Assembly: GCA_004172935.1 (NCBI GenBank)
Contig: SDZD01000002.1
Coordinates: 1-64,000 of the forward strand
Source: a bacterium
GTDB lineage: Bacteria; Armatimonadota; Abditibacteriia; Abditibacteriales; Abditibacteriaceae
Direction of reading: 5' to 3'
DNA: 64,000 nt
Part shown: positions 54,384-63,945 of the stretch, in pieces
How positions within the stretch are numbered: the first letter of the stretch is position 1
How the letters are laid out: each line of letters begins with the position of its first letter
Notes under the pieces: model-generated
Databases searched by the model: none
Told to the model about the DNA's origin: nothing
The model's input: only the letters and a program-made list of their open reading frames with translations
Position numbers and translations under genes: made by a program

Positions 54384-55616
54384 ATGAATTTGACTTCACC
54401 CGACCTGCACCTTTTGGAAGAGGGTTTCCGTTGGTTCGGTCCATCTGACCCCGTCCCCCTCTCCTTTATTCGGCAGGCCGGGGCGATGGCGGTCTTCACT
54501 TCTCTCCATCAAATTCCCTACGGCGAATTGTGGACGCGCGAGGCCATTGCGCAGCGCAAAAGCCAGCTCGAAGCCGCCGGACTTCGTTGGTCGGTGGTGG
54601 AATCCGTTCCGGTACACGAGGACATAAAAATCGGGCACGGCGACCTCAAGACGCTGTTCAATAACTACAAGAACACCCTGCGCCATTTGGCCGCCGAAGG
54701 TGTGCAGGTCGTTATTTACAACTTCATGCCAGTGCTGGATTGGGTTCGCACCGAGATGCGCTCAGTCTTGCCCGATGGCAGCGAGTGCTTGCATTTTGAT
54801 CCTATTCGCTTCGCGGCCTTTGAGCTGTACGCCCTAGGGCGCCCCGAAGCTTTCACGACCTATACATCGCAGCATCGCCAAAAAGCTGCTGACTGGTGGA
54901 ATAGCATTAATAACCCCGCTCGCGAAGCGTTCGTTCAAAGCATCATCGACGTATTCCCCGGCGTGAAATGGGGCTTGTCGCTCGATGACATCCGCGCCAT
55001 GATCGCTCGCTACGCTGCTGTCGATGAGGTTGCCCTGCGAGCTAATTTAGCGCGCTTTCTCGAAGCGGTCGTTCCTGTGGCCGAAGAAGTGGGAGTTCGT
55101 TTAGCCATTCATCCTGACGACCCACCTTTTCCGGTGCTGGGGCTGCCGCGCATTGTTTCTACTGCGCCCGATGTGGACGCCATTTTCAAAATGGCTACTA
55201 GCGAGGCGAACGGCCTGTGCTTTTGCACTGGTTCTTTCAGCGCCCGCGCCGATAACGACCTGCCCGCGATGGTGCGCCGTTTTGCGCCTCGTATTCATGC
55301 TGTCCATCTTCGCAGCACCCAGCGCCTTCCCGATGGCTCCTTTTATGAAGCCGATCACCTGGCGGGTTCAGTTCCTATGCCCGCCGTCGTGAGCGAACTG
55401 TTGGCCGAAGGCGACCGCCGCCGCGCTCAGGGCCGTGCCGATTGGCAATTACCCTTCCGACCCGATCATGGCCACACCATGATGGATGACCTAACCAAGC
55501 CAGTCGGCATCACGCCCGGCTACTCCTGTATCGGACGAATGCGCGGCTTAGCCGAGTTGCGCGGCCTGATGCTGGGACTCCGTTTCGGAGAGAAGTTCTC
55601 TCCTTCACCTTCATGA
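54384..55616 (+). CDS. uxuA: Mannonate dehydratase
   Basis: A 410-residue cytoplasmic enzyme of the UxuA family, converting D-mannonate to 2-keto-3-deoxy-D-gluconate. Seen motifs: FRWFGPSDPVPLSFIRQAGA at the start, VVESVPVHEDIKIG, VIYNFMPVLDWVRTEM, RLAIHPDDPPFPVLGLPRIV with the metal-binding His/Asp, LCFCTGSFSARADN with the conserved Cys, and FRPDHGHTMMDDL near the C-terminus. Between the mannonate oxidoreductase-type SDR and the hexuronate transporter; its stop overlaps the transporter start (ATGA). Confidence 0.92.
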   Translation: MNLTSPDLHLLEEGFRWFGPSDPVPLSFIRQAGAMAVFTSLHQIPYGELWTREAIAQRKSQLEAAGLRWSVVESVPVHEDIKIGHGDLKTLFNNYKNTLRHLAAEGVQVVIYNFMPVLDWVRTEMRSVLPDGSECLHFDPIRFAAFELYALGRPEAFTTYTSQHRQKAADWWNSINNPAREAFVQSIIDVFPGVKWGLSLDDIRAMIARYAAVDEVALRANLARFLEAVVPVAEEVGVRLAIHPDDPPFPVLGLPRIVSTAPDVDAIFKMATSEANGLCFCTGSFSARADNDLPAMVRRFAPRIHAVHLRSTQRLPDGSFYEADHLAGSVPMPAVVSELLAEGDRRRAQGRADWQLPFRPDHGHTMMDDLTKPVGITPGYSCIGRMRGLAELRGLMLGLRFGEKFSPSPS

Positions 55617-56932
55617 AATCGACTACACCACCGCCAATAGCGCCACCCGAACCGACACCGCCTTTAGCGCCAGCAGTCTCGACGCTCACCAACTATCGCT
55701 GGATTATTTGCGCGTTGCTCTTTTTCGCGACCTCGATCAACTACATCGACCGCCAAATTCTCTCGCTCCTCAAGCCTATCCTTGACGAGCAACTGGGCTG
55801 GACCAACGAGCAATTCGGCATGGTGAACTCGGTCTTTCAGGCATCTTACGGCCTGAGCCTGTTCTTCTTTGGTTGGTTCGTCGATAAATACAGCACCAAA
55901 GTTGGCTATGCCGTGTCGATTGCGGCTTGGAGTGTGGCTGCCATAGGGCACGCTTTCGTCAATAGCATCGGTGGCTTCTTCGGGATGCGAATCGCGCTTG
56001 GTCTGGGCGAAGGCGGTAACTTCCCCTCGGCCATCAAAGCGACGGCTCAGTGGTTCCCCCAGAAGGAGCGCGCTCTGGCAACGAGCTTGTTCAACTCAGG
56101 GGCGAACGTGGGCGCCATCGTCGCCCCGGCCATCGTTCCTCCCATCGCGTACTCCCTGGGATGGCATTGGGCTTTCGTATTTGCAGGTGTAGCAGGTTTT
56201 GCTTGGCTGCTGTTATGGTGGCCTCTGTTTGATACTCCCGAACGTTCGCGGCGTGTATCCCCTGCCGAACTGCTGCTCATAGAATCGGATGCCCCCGATC
56301 CCAGCGAAGGCACAGGCAAGTTGAAGTGGGGGAGTGTGCTTCGCCACCGTCAGGCATGGTCGTTCATCGTTGGTAAGTTCCTCACCGACCCCGTTTGGTG
56401 GTTCTTTCTCACATGGCTCCCTGACTTCTTCAAGAAAACGCGTGGCCTCGACATCAAAAACAGCTGGGTTTTGCTCGTTAGCATCTATGCCATCGTCACC
56501 GTCCTGAGCATCTTTGGTGGTTGGGTCAGTGGCTTCTTAGTTAGTCAGGGATGGAATGTCACTCGCGCCCGCAAAACCTCTATGTTTGTATTTGCGCTGA
56601 TGGTCATTCCTTTGGCGTTTGTGAAAAACGTGGGAGATTGGCCCGCCGTGTTCATCATCGGCTTGGCTGGCGCCGCTCACCAGGCATGGTCAGCAACGCT
56701 GTACACCACCGTCTCTGATATGTTCCCCAAGCGTGCTGTTGCCACCCTCACAGGTATCGGCGGTGCGGCTGGCTCTATCGGTGGAATTGGCTTCCCCATT
56801 ATTGTCGGCAAAGTGCTGGACGCAGGGCCTGGTGGCTATGCCTTGGTATTCGGTTTCTGCTCGCTCGCTTATGTGGTCGCCTTCGTAGTTCATCATTTAC
56901 TGGCGCCCCGCTTCGACCGCGTTTCTATTTAA
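55613..56932 (+). CDS. MFS transporter, hexuronate (ExuT/ACS) type
   Basis: A 439-residue membrane protein with 12 predicted helices after a Pro-rich N-terminus. Signatures of the anion:cation symporter family: RWIICALLFFATSINYIDRQ in TM1, DEQLGWTNEQFGMVNSVFQA, RIALGLGEGGNFPSAIKATA and WFPQKERALATSLFNSGAN. These match glucuronate/galacturonate permeases such as ExuT. Its place at the end of the GH115-SDR-uxuA operon supports uptake of glucuronate released outside the cell. Confidence 0.88.
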   Translation: MKSTTPPPIAPPEPTPPLAPAVSTLTNYRWIICALLFFATSINYIDRQILSLLKPILDEQLGWTNEQFGMVNSVFQASYGLSLFFFGWFVDKYSTKVGYAVSIAAWSVAAIGHAFVNSIGGFFGMRIALGLGEGGNFPSAIKATAQWFPQKERALATSLFNSGANVGAIVAPAIVPPIAYSLGWHWAFVFAGVAGFAWLLLWWPLFDTPERSRRVSPAELLLIESDAPDPSEGTGKLKWGSVLRHRQAWSFIVGKFLTDPVWWFFLTWLPDFFKKTRGLDIKNSWVLLVSIYAIVTVLSIFGGWVSGFLVSQGWNVTRARKTSMFVFALMVIPLAFVKNVGDWPAVFIIGLAGAAHQAWSATLYTTVSDMFPKRAVATLTGIGGAAGSIGGIGFPIIVGKVLDAGPGGYALVFGFCSLAYVVAFVVHHLLAPRFDRVSI

Positions 56933-56945
56933 AGAAAGAACAACA

Positions 56946-56985
56946 AGAACCCGGCTTTGAGTACAAAGCCGGGTTCTGTGTTTTG
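56946..56985 (+). terminator. Rho-independent terminator after the transporter gene
   Basis: AGAACCCGGCTTT (56946-56958) pairs with AAAGCCGGGTTCT (56965-56977), a 13-bp stem with a 6-base loop followed by GTGTTTT. It closes the GH115-SDR-uxuA-MFS operon. Confidence 0.85.
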
Positions 56986-57014
56986 TACACCTGTAGCTCC
57001 CTTAAGGATGGAGA

Positions 57015-58232
57015 ATGCCACTCACTAAAACATTCGTCACCATGCTGACTCTTTCGGTTACAGCGCTGTCTGCCAGCGCCCAGAACGCTCCTGAGCCTGT
57101 TGCCGCTCCGATTCCGCTTTCCGAACGTTATCTCCCCGAAGTTCTCCAGTTGGCTTCTGGAAAGAAAGTCACCATGCCCGCGCAGTGGCCCGCGCGCCGC
57201 GCCGAGATTCTGGAACTGTTTCGCCGCTACGTTTATGGCCGCAACCCAGTCGAGCGCCCAGCCGACTTACGTTTCGTTGTTAAAAGCACTGACCCCAACG
57301 CGATGGGAGGTACAGCGACACTCAAACAAGTAGCTATTGAGTTCGCGGGCGGAAAGGGGACCATCAACCTTATCCTCTTTACCCCCAATAATCGCACTGC
57401 GGCGTCTCCTGTGTTCCTGCTGGCCTGTAATCGCGGCGCGAGAAACATTGACCCCACGCGCGAAAACAAAAGCGAGTTCTGGCCCGCCGAAGAACTCATC
57501 AAACGCGGCTATGTAGCGGCGGCATTTCTCGTATCTGACCTCGACCCCGACAAAGATGATGACTTCAAGAACGGTGTGCATGGCCTTTTCGACCCGCCAC
57601 GCCTGGGCGACGAAAAGCGCTCTCCCGATGCATGGGCAACCATTGCGGCATGGGCGTGGGGAGCAAGTCGTGTTTTGGATTATCTGGAAAGTGACAAAGA
57701 TGTGGATGCCAAGCGCGTAGCCATTGTCGGGCATTCGCGTGGCGGCAAAACGGCACTATGGGCGGGGGCCACCGATCCTCGTTTTGCATTGGTCGTTTCC
57801 AACGATTCTGGTTCAACTGGCGCGGCCTTAGCGCGTGGTAAGCGCGGCGAAACCATCGCGCTTATCAATAAAACCTTCCCTTACTGGTTCAACACGACTT
57901 ACAAGACCTTTGATGGCAATGAAAACGAATTGCCAGTCGATCAACACCAACTCATCGCTTTGATGGCGCCACGCCCGGTTTACATCGCCAGTGCCATTGA
58001 TGATGAATGGGCCGATCCGCAATCCGAGTTTCTGAGCGGTGTGGCCGCGTCGCCGGTCTACGAACTACTGGGAAAAAAGGGTATGACGGTAACATCCTTC
58101 CCCGAACTTGAAAAACCGCTTCACGCTGGTTTCATCGGCTATCATGTGCGACGTGGCGGGCATGATTTGAGTGCCTACGACTGGACGCAATTCATGGATT
58201 TCGCAGACCTGAGAATGCCAAACACGAAGTAG
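57015..58232 (+). CDS. CE15 glucuronoyl methylesterase-like protein
   Basis: A 405-residue secreted alpha/beta-hydrolase (signal peptide ending SASAQNAP) with the CE15 pattern: VAIVGHSRGGKTALWAGATD (nucleophile Ser in GHSRGGK), VVSNDSGSTGAALARG, a WFN stretch and DQHQLIALMAPRPVYIASA, with catalytic His in VRRGGHDLSAYDW. CE15 enzymes cut the ester between methylglucuronate of xylan and lignin alcohols, which complements GH115 and GH67 in this window. ATG 57015 follows a good Shine-Dalgarno (AAGGATGGAG), unusual among its neighbours. It is flanked by two terminators, so is a single-gene transcript. Confidence 0.88.
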   Translation: MPLTKTFVTMLTLSVTALSASAQNAPEPVAAPIPLSERYLPEVLQLASGKKVTMPAQWPARRAEILELFRRYVYGRNPVERPADLRFVVKSTDPNAMGGTATLKQVAIEFAGGKGTINLILFTPNNRTAASPVFLLACNRGARNIDPTRENKSEFWPAEELIKRGYVAAAFLVSDLDPDKDDDFKNGVHGLFDPPRLGDEKRSPDAWATIAAWAWGASRVLDYLESDKDVDAKRVAIVGHSRGGKTALWAGATDPRFALVVSNDSGSTGAALARGKRGETIALINKTFPYWFNTTYKTFDGNENELPVDQHQLIALMAPRPVYIASAIDDEWADPQSEFLSGVAASPVYELLGKKGMTVTSFPELEKPLHAGFIGYHVRRGGHDLSAYDWTQFMDFADLRMPNTK

Positions 58233-58249
58233 TTCTCAGCCTTTATCTC

Positions 58250-58281
58250 AAGCACTATAGCTAATGCTATAGTGCTTTCTT
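58250..58281 (+). terminator. Rho-independent terminator after the CE15 gene
   Basis: AAGCACTATAG (58250-58260) pairs with CTATAGTGCTT (58266-58276), an 11-bp stem with a 5-base loop, followed by TCTTTT. The next 200 bases to the pseudopilin gene show no other feature. Confidence 0.8.
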
Positions 58282-58488
58282 TTCAACTACTCCCCCTCCG
58301 CTACACAAATAGAAAGCGAAATAAAAATTAGCAAACGCCCGAAAATTGACAAAGGACATCAGTAGTTGCCTAGAAATCTCATAGGCAAGGCATTATCTCA
58401 GGGACAAAATATGACTATCACAGTCCGCATATAAATCCTAATGTAACGGGGTGCGGTGTTGTGTATTCACGTATTTGATTTTGAATCT

Positions 58489-59265
58489 ATGTCAACGACT
58501 GTTGTCAATAAAGCCTTTACCCTTATCGAGTTGTTGGTGGTTATCGCCATTATCGCGATTCTTGCCGCCATCCTGTTTCCGGTTTTTGCCCGCGCCCGTG
58601 AAAACGCCCGTCGCTCTTCCTGCATGTCCAACCTCAAACAGATCGGACTTGGCATTATGCAGTACACCCAGGACTACGATGAGCGCTTCCCCTGTTCTCG
58701 TATCGCACAGGCCAACGTCAACGGCGTCAATCTCCCCGAAGTTCCCTGGCACGCAGTAATCCAGCCCTATGTGAAAAGCACCCAGCTTTTCGCTTGTCCC
58801 TCCAACACCTACAACCGCGAATTGGTTTACAACAGCGGTGGAATCCCCAAATCCTACCTTTGCAACGGCTTCGGCGATTTCGAGGGCACTGACTGGGGCG
58901 GCGCTCGCCCTATGAACCGACCCAATACCGGAGGAGGCCGTAATCAGGCCGAACTCAACTTTCCAGCCACCACGATTCTGGTTCTAGAAAACGGCTATAA
59001 GCGCGATGAACCAGAGGTTTGGGGCGTCGATGACCTTGATGTCGTCAGCACTGCCAACAACAAAGTTCGTTTCACCAATCACCTGGGCACCTCGAACTTT
59101 TTGTTTACCGATGGTCACGTTAAGTCCCTCAAGGCGACAGCGAGTGGAGTTCCTCTCAACATGTGGAACGTGGCAAATACCACCGTCGCCAACGGGGCCT
59201 CGACAGGCCCAGCTCCCGCCGGGTTGGCTGCCGCTTTGGGCGCTCAGCAAGGCATCATGAACTGA
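58489..59265 (+). CDS. Pseudopilin-like secreted protein (FTLIELL, H-x9-DG)
   Basis: 258 residues from ATG 58489 (the frame is open from a GTG at 58456, but the ATG gives the usual short basic leader VVNKA). [33 protein letters not shown], a conserved [20 protein letters not shown] and C-terminal [12 protein letters not shown]. Fourth member of this family in the window. It is transcribed alone between the CE15 terminator and a hairpin shared with the convergent acetoin reductase gene. Confidence 0.85.
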   Translation: MSTTVVNKAFTLIELLVVIAIIAILAAILFPVFARARENARRSSCMSNLKQIGLGIMQYTQDYDERFPCSRIAQANVNGVNLPEVPWHAVIQPYVKSTQLFACPSNTYNRELVYNSGGIPKSYLCNGFGDFEGTDWGGARPMNRPNTGGGRNQAELNFPATTILVLENGYKRDEPEVWGVDDLDVVSTANNKVRFTNHLGTSNFLFTDGHVKSLKATASGVPLNMWNVANTTVANGASTGPAPAGLAAALGAQQGIMN

Positions 59266-59414
59266 GAATGTGACATCTTGGCCATCACTAATACCGAGCG
59301 AATTAGGCCACGCTCCTTCGACTGGACGCACGCATTCAAGGATTGAAACGCGATTTATAGCCTTCCGCTCAATCGCTGACCATCATCCAAATCCACTGAA
59401 TCGAGGCCATGTGC

Positions 59415-59447
59415 AATAAGTCGGGCGCAGTTTGCGCCCGACTTATT
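59415..59447. terminator. 15-bp hairpin between convergent genes
   Basis: AATAAGTCGGGCGCA (59415-59429) pairs perfectly with TGCGCCCGACTTATT (59433-59447) around a 3-base loop. There is little T-run on either side, but its place between the convergent pseudopilin and acetoin reductase genes and its GC-rich stem indicate a bidirectional terminator or transcript-end hairpin. Confidence 0.7.
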
Positions 59448-59463
59448 GGTGCTCCACTGAGCT

Positions 59464-60243
59464 TTAGCGATAGACAAGTCCGCCGTCGATGAGCGGAGCC
59501 TGTCCGGTCATGTAGTCGGAATCGGGACCGGCTAAATAGGACACGAACGACGCCACATCTTCGGGCGTTTGCGCGCGGCCTAGCGCGATGCCGCCGACAA
59601 ATTTTTCGTAGTTCTCGCCGATTTTCGCGCCCGTGATTTCGGCCATCCGCCTATCAATTTCGACCCACATATCGGTTCCAACCACGCCGGGTGAATAAGC
59701 GTTGACAGTGATGCCAGAACTGGCTAACTCCCGCGCCGAGGCCTGGGTCAAGGCTCGCACCGCAAATTTAGTGGCCGAGTAAATGCCCAGTAGTGGAAAG
59801 CCATCGTGTCCCGCAATGGAGGCCGCGTTGATGATTTTGCCTTTCTGTCCGCGCGCCTTAAATTTTTTCGCTGCGGCCTGAATGCCCCACAACACACCCT
59901 GCACATTGACCTGAAAAATTTTCTCGACTTCTTCAGGCGTGACATCCAAAATAGCTTCAACCTGTGCGATTCCGGCGTTATTAACGATGATGTCGAAGCC
60001 TCCCAACTCTTTCTCGGCGTGCTCGACAGCGGCATAAACCTCGTCCCGCTTCGTCACGTCCGCCTTGAATGTCGTCGCTTTGCGCCCAATCTCTCTGATT
60101 TCGGCGGCGACCGCTTGCATCTTTTCTTCTTTGACATCCACAATGGCGATATCGGCACCATCACGAGCCAGTCGCAGTGCGATGGCCCTACCAATTCCCT
60201 GGCTTGCCCCCGTAACGAGGGCGACTTTTCCGTTGATGTTCAT
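59464..60243 (-). CDS. budC: Acetoin/diacetyl reductase, meso-2,3-butanediol dehydrogenase type
   Basis: A 259-residue classical SDR: cofactor motif VTGASQGIGRAIALRLARDG, NNAG, catalytic YSATK, and the family-typical segments KIFQVNVQGVLWGIQAAAKK, SPGVVGTDMWVEIDRR and DSDYMTGQAPLIDGGLVY. These match BudC/ButA enzymes that reduce diacetyl and acetoin to 2,3-butanediol with NADH. The gene diverges from a LysR regulator (240-base gap), the usual arrangement for butanediol genes (BudR). No acetolactate synthase or decarboxylase lies in the window, so a relaxed sugar-alcohol role cannot be excluded. Confidence 0.8.
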   Translation of the reverse strand: MNINGKVALVTGASQGIGRAIALRLARDGADIAIVDVKEEKMQAVAAEIREIGRKATTFKADVTKRDEVYAAVEHAEKELGGFDIIVNNAGIAQVEAILDVTPEEVEKIFQVNVQGVLWGIQAAAKKFKARGQKGKIINAASIAGHDGFPLLGIYSATKFAVRALTQASARELASSGITVNAYSPGVVGTDMWVEIDRRMAEITGAKIGENYEKFVGGIALGRAQTPEDVASFVSYLAGPDSDYMTGQAPLIDGGLVYR

Positions 60244-60483
60244 GGATTTTTCCTTGATTTGCCGTTACAGCATCACCTCAACAGTTCGCGTTCGCCGCAT
60301 CAATATCGCTTTATTATCATCTTCCAATGTCAGCTGACGCGCATAAGCTGGCAAAAAGCTCTCTTTCTGATGCTCGGTTGGCGCGCTGTTAATGGCAGTA
60401 TTAGTCCAATTTTGTTGATAATGGAAATACTTTTTCAGAGTCCCGGTTATTCCCAATGCGAATAACCACTGCAAACTCGTATC

Positions 60484-61404
60484 ATGCAGTTCCGACAGAT
60501 AGAATGCTTCTTGGCCGTCGCGGAAGAACTTAATTTTTCACGCGCCGCACGGCGCCTGAGGCTTTCGCAGCCCCCCTTGAGCAAGAACATTCAACAGTTG
60601 GAAGCCGAGTTGGGGGTTCAGCTTTTCGTTCGCGATCACCACTCAGTCGCATTGACTGCTGCGGGCAAGGTCTATCGAGATTATGTCCAGCCGATAATGC
60701 AGCATCTGGAACAAGCACGCCTCGCGGCACAACGGGTACAGGCGGGACAGACCGGAGAATTGCGCATCGGCTTCGTGAGCGGCTTGTTCTACGATTTTGT
60801 GCCCCCACTCCTGCTTCAATACCGCAAGGAGTACACGGATGTTCGAGTTAATATTCTGGAGATGGTGCCCTCCGCACAAACAGAGGCCCTGATAGAGCGA
60901 CATATAGATGTCGCATTCCCCGGCCTTGCACCGGGCCGCTTTGGTGTTGGACTCAGTTCGCGAGTAATACGCAAAGAACCCTGGTACGTGTGCCTCCATG
61001 CCGACCATGAGTTGGCATCGCGAGAAAAGCTCGACCTTGCCGAATTGCGCTCCGAGCAATTCGTTTTTATGGAAAGCCTGATGTCTCCGTCAATAAAAGA
61101 TGCTCTCGTCAAGCTTTTCGAGCAGGCGGGCTATTCTCCGATGGTTACCCAGACTACAGCGCGTGCCCAGAGCGTGCTAACTCTGGTTGCGGCGGGAGTC
61201 GGAATCTCGGTCTTCTCTGGCTCCGCAAGTCACCTCCCGGCGGCGGGTTTGGCTTTTGTGCCCCTCACCGATAACTTCCCCCTTTATGAGCATTCGATGG
61301 TGTGGAATCCCGCCAATGTCTCGCCGGTATTGAAATCATTTCTCGATTACCAATCCCAATTCCAGGCGAATTGCCCACTAGAAAGCACCCCCGAAGCGGT
61401 TTGA
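60484..61404 (+). CDS. LysR-family transcriptional regulator
   Basis: A 306-residue regulator with an N-terminal winged HTH (MQFRQIECFLAVAEELNFSR, then RLRLSQPPLSKNIQQLEAEL) and a C-terminal periplasmic-binding-like effector domain (TGELRIGFVSGLFYDFVPPL, RKEPWYVCLHADHELAS, VLTLVAAGVGISVFSGSA). It is divergent from the acetoin reductase gene and probably controls it from the 240-base shared region, in which no clear T-N11-A palindrome was identified by eye. Confidence 0.9.
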   Translation: MQFRQIECFLAVAEELNFSRAARRLRLSQPPLSKNIQQLEAELGVQLFVRDHHSVALTAAGKVYRDYVQPIMQHLEQARLAAQRVQAGQTGELRIGFVSGLFYDFVPPLLLQYRKEYTDVRVNILEMVPSAQTEALIERHIDVAFPGLAPGRFGVGLSSRVIRKEPWYVCLHADHELASREKLDLAELRSEQFVFMESLMSPSIKDALVKLFEQAGYSPMVTQTTARAQSVLTLVAAGVGISVFSGSASHLPAAGLAFVPLTDNFPLYEHSMVWNPANVSPVLKSFLDYQSQFQANCPLESTPEAV

Positions 61405-61624
61405 CAGGCGCCATTTCGCACGGATTTAGGCAGCCAAACACCCTTAAGATTGAGATTTAGGCTTCTTTGGGCAACATTAAGAAGCACTATAGACAACGAC
61501 TTAGTCATATCTAGGACAATCATAAAGAGGTGGAAATTTGAGTTCGCGGCGAGACTTTCGCTCTATACATTTATCTGAAGCACCAGAAAGGTTTCTATCC
61601 TGCTTCTATAGAGTGAAAAGTCTC

Positions 61625-62242
61625 ATGCCCAAGCCAGTAAACGTGTTATCCGAGCAAACCTATGCCGAACGTGGCCTCGAACTCAGCAAAAAAGTCGTGC
61701 ATTATTCAACACCTTGCTGGGAGCAAAATCTCCCTATGCCCGTTGGTGGCGCTATCATGATGCACATTATGCTGCTCGACAGCGTAATGTCTCGGCGCAC
61801 CAACCGCATGTTAGAAAGCTATGGCCTCACGTTCAACCAGTTCATTGCTCTAGGGTGCATCGGGCACGAAGTCGAAGGAATAACCCACTCGCAACTCAGT
61901 CAGCGTTTGATGGTTTCCAAAACGCCCGTGACGAGCATCGTTGACCGCCTCGAAAAGATGGGGCTGGCCCGTCGTGTCGCTGATACAACCGATAGGCGCG
62001 TTTCCCACATCGTCATCACCGAAGAGGGACGTAGGCGCTGGCAAGAAGTCCACGAGATGTTCGTTGCCCATCGCCCGCCCGAATTCCCGATGAGCGAAGC
62101 CGAACAACTCAGCTTGTTGAACAATCTGGCGCGCTTGCTCGATAGCGTGGCCGTAGACGATCCCTTTGTGACCGCCTTGCGAGAAGCTCCTGCTCCACCT
62201 GAAAACACGAGCGAGCTTTTCCAACTCGAAAAAGAGCCATGA
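61625..62242 (+). CDS. MarR-family transcriptional regulator
   Basis: 205 residues from ATG 61625 (a TTG-initiated extension of 29 codons is open from 61538 but is not conserved-looking). Central winged helix: THSQLSQRLMVSKTPVTSIV, DRLEKMGLARRVADTTDRRV and HIVITEEGRRRW. The stop overlaps the start of a TolC-like gene (ATGA at 62239-62242), so the regulator heads an efflux operon and likely represses it, responding to a phenolic or other toxic ligand as MarR proteins do. AT-rich leader 61440-61540 probably holds its promoter and operator. Confidence 0.88.
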   Translation: MPKPVNVLSEQTYAERGLELSKKVVHYSTPCWEQNLPMPVGGAIMMHIMLLDSVMSRRTNRMLESYGLTFNQFIALGCIGHEVEGITHSQLSQRLMVSKTPVTSIVDRLEKMGLARRVADTTDRRVSHIVITEEGRRRWQEVHEMFVAHRPPEFPMSEAEQLSLLNNLARLLDSVAVDDPFVTALREAPAPPENTSELFQLEKEP

Positions 62243-63945
62243 AACACAAAATCTATGGATTCCCGCTGAGCATTTCAGCTTTTCTCATGGCTATCGCCAT
62301 GATGGGAACTTCGGCCACAGTCACATTCGCCTCTGCCGAGCAAGTTCCTGACATACCGAACACACCCACGACACCGAATCAAACCGCGCCAACTACGGAC
62401 ACACTGGTCTTTCCCCCCACAACTCCCGATTCGGAAACCACTGCACTACGAACAGCAGAAGAAATTGCTCCTACCGCTAACGAAGGAGCGCCTCTGGCCG
62501 ATGCCCGCGCTAAAGAAGCCCAAGATGTCGAGCCACTTTCTTTGGTTGATGCCATCGTAACAACGCTCAAAAACAACCCGCAGCGCGAGTCGGCTCTGGG
62601 AGCGCTTCAGGCAGCGCAATCCCGCGTCCGCACCGCCAAAGCCAACGCAGGAATACAGGCATCGTTGAGTGGTAATTTGGGCTATAACCGCTATTATGGC
62701 GGCGGCGGAATTAGCACTGGTGATGGCACAGGTACTGGCACTAATGTTTTCATAAACACTGCTGGCTCCCAGTCCTATGGCTTGGATGTATCCATTCCCA
62801 TTTATAATGGCGGGCAGAACAGCGCCAGCAAGCGCTCGGCATTCGCTTCCGCCGAAGCACAGGCTGCCTCAACATTGCAAGTTGAGCAGCAGCTTGTCGA
62901 AAGCACCATCACTGCCTACCTTGATGTCTTACGCAACGAACAGCTCGTCGAAGTGGCACAAAACAACCTTGATGTCGTGCGCGAACGGCGTCGTGTTGCC
63001 GGAGAGCGTTATCGAGTTGGAAATGGTGCGCGTTTAGATGTATTGAGTTCTAACACCGACTTAGCTACGGCGCGTCAAACGCGAATCGAAGCCAGCAACG
63101 CTTACGCTCAGTCCAAAGGAACGCTTAATGTGCTTCTGGGGCGCGCTCCCGAAACCCCGGTTCGCCTTCTGGAAGTGACAGCACTCACGCCCAGCGTGCC
63201 GCTTTCGGTGGAAGACGCATCCAAAGCGACGATGAACAGTAGTTCCCAACTGCGCACAGTGGCCGAGCAAAGCAATCCGACCATCGCCTCCAACCGTGCT
63301 CAAATCGACGCGGCGTTGGCCGATGTCGATGTCGCCAAAGCCGCACGCAAGCCCTCGGTGGCGCTGAGCATCGCTAACACCTTAAGCAATCCAGTCCGAA
63401 GCCTTGGGCGTTTCCTGCTGTCGCTCGGACTAAATGCATCGCAAACGCTCTTCGATTCGGGCAAAGCGAAGTCGCAAATCTACGAAGCTCAAGGTTTGGT
63501 CACTCAAGCCAAAGCCAACCTGAAAAATCAGGAGTTGAGTGTCGCGAGTGCCATTGATAATCAGTTGCTCGCCCTCGATTCGGCTCAGGAGCGTTTAAAC
63601 AATGCCAACGAAGCCGTACTCGAAGCCCAGCAAGCTCTCGTTGCCGCTCAAGCCGCTTACACAGCAGGTGCCCGCACCCGCCTTGAGGTGACTAACGCGC
63701 AGGTTTCTTTGCTCACCACGCAAACCGACGCCGCCAACGCCCGCTTCGATGTCGCCAACTCTCAGGCCCAGCTTTCAAGCGCCGTGGGCATCCTCACCGA
63801 AGAGGGACAGCAAGCCTACAAACAGGTAATGGAAGAAGAAACCGAGAAAGAGCGCGAACTGATGGAAAAGGCCAAACAAATCGCCGAAGTGAACGATAAA
63901 AAGTCGAAGAAATTGAAAAAGGTAAAGGCCACCAAAGGCAGTTAA
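62239..63945 (+). CDS. TolC-family outer-membrane channel protein (second system)
   Basis: A 568-residue protein with a signal peptide (about 10-33), a Thr/Pro-rich spacer (about 35-95: PDIPNTPTTPNQTAPTTDT) and two outer-membrane-efflux repeats (SLVDAIVTTLKNNPQRESAL, FINTAGSQSYGLDVSIPIYN, ARLDVLSSNTDLATARQTR, AYTAGARTRLEVTNAQVSLL). A Lys-rich charged tail ends the protein (KKSKKLKKVKATKGS). It is longer than the copy at 22878 by about 100 residues, mostly the spacer and tail. Coupled to the MarR gene; the adaptor and pump genes are presumably beyond the right edge of the window. Confidence 0.88.
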   Translation: MKHKIYGFPLSISAFLMAIAMMGTSATVTFASAEQVPDIPNTPTTPNQTAPTTDTLVFPPTTPDSETTALRTAEEIAPTANEGAPLADARAKEAQDVEPLSLVDAIVTTLKNNPQRESALGALQAAQSRVRTAKANAGIQASLSGNLGYNRYYGGGGISTGDGTGTGTNVFINTAGSQSYGLDVSIPIYNGGQNSASKRSAFASAEAQAASTLQVEQQLVESTITAYLDVLRNEQLVEVAQNNLDVVRERRRVAGERYRVGNGARLDVLSSNTDLATARQTRIEASNAYAQSKGTLNVLLGRAPETPVRLLEVTALTPSVPLSVEDASKATMNSSSQLRTVAEQSNPTIASNRAQIDAALADVDVAKAARKPSVALSIANTLSNPVRSLGRFLLSLGLNASQTLFDSGKAKSQIYEAQGLVTQAKANLKNQELSVASAIDNQLLALDSAQERLNNANEAVLEAQQALVAAQAAYTAGARTRLEVTNAQVSLLTTQTDAANARFDVANSQAQLSSAVGILTEEGQQAYKQVMEEETEKERELMEKAKQIAEVNDKKSKKLKKVKATKGS

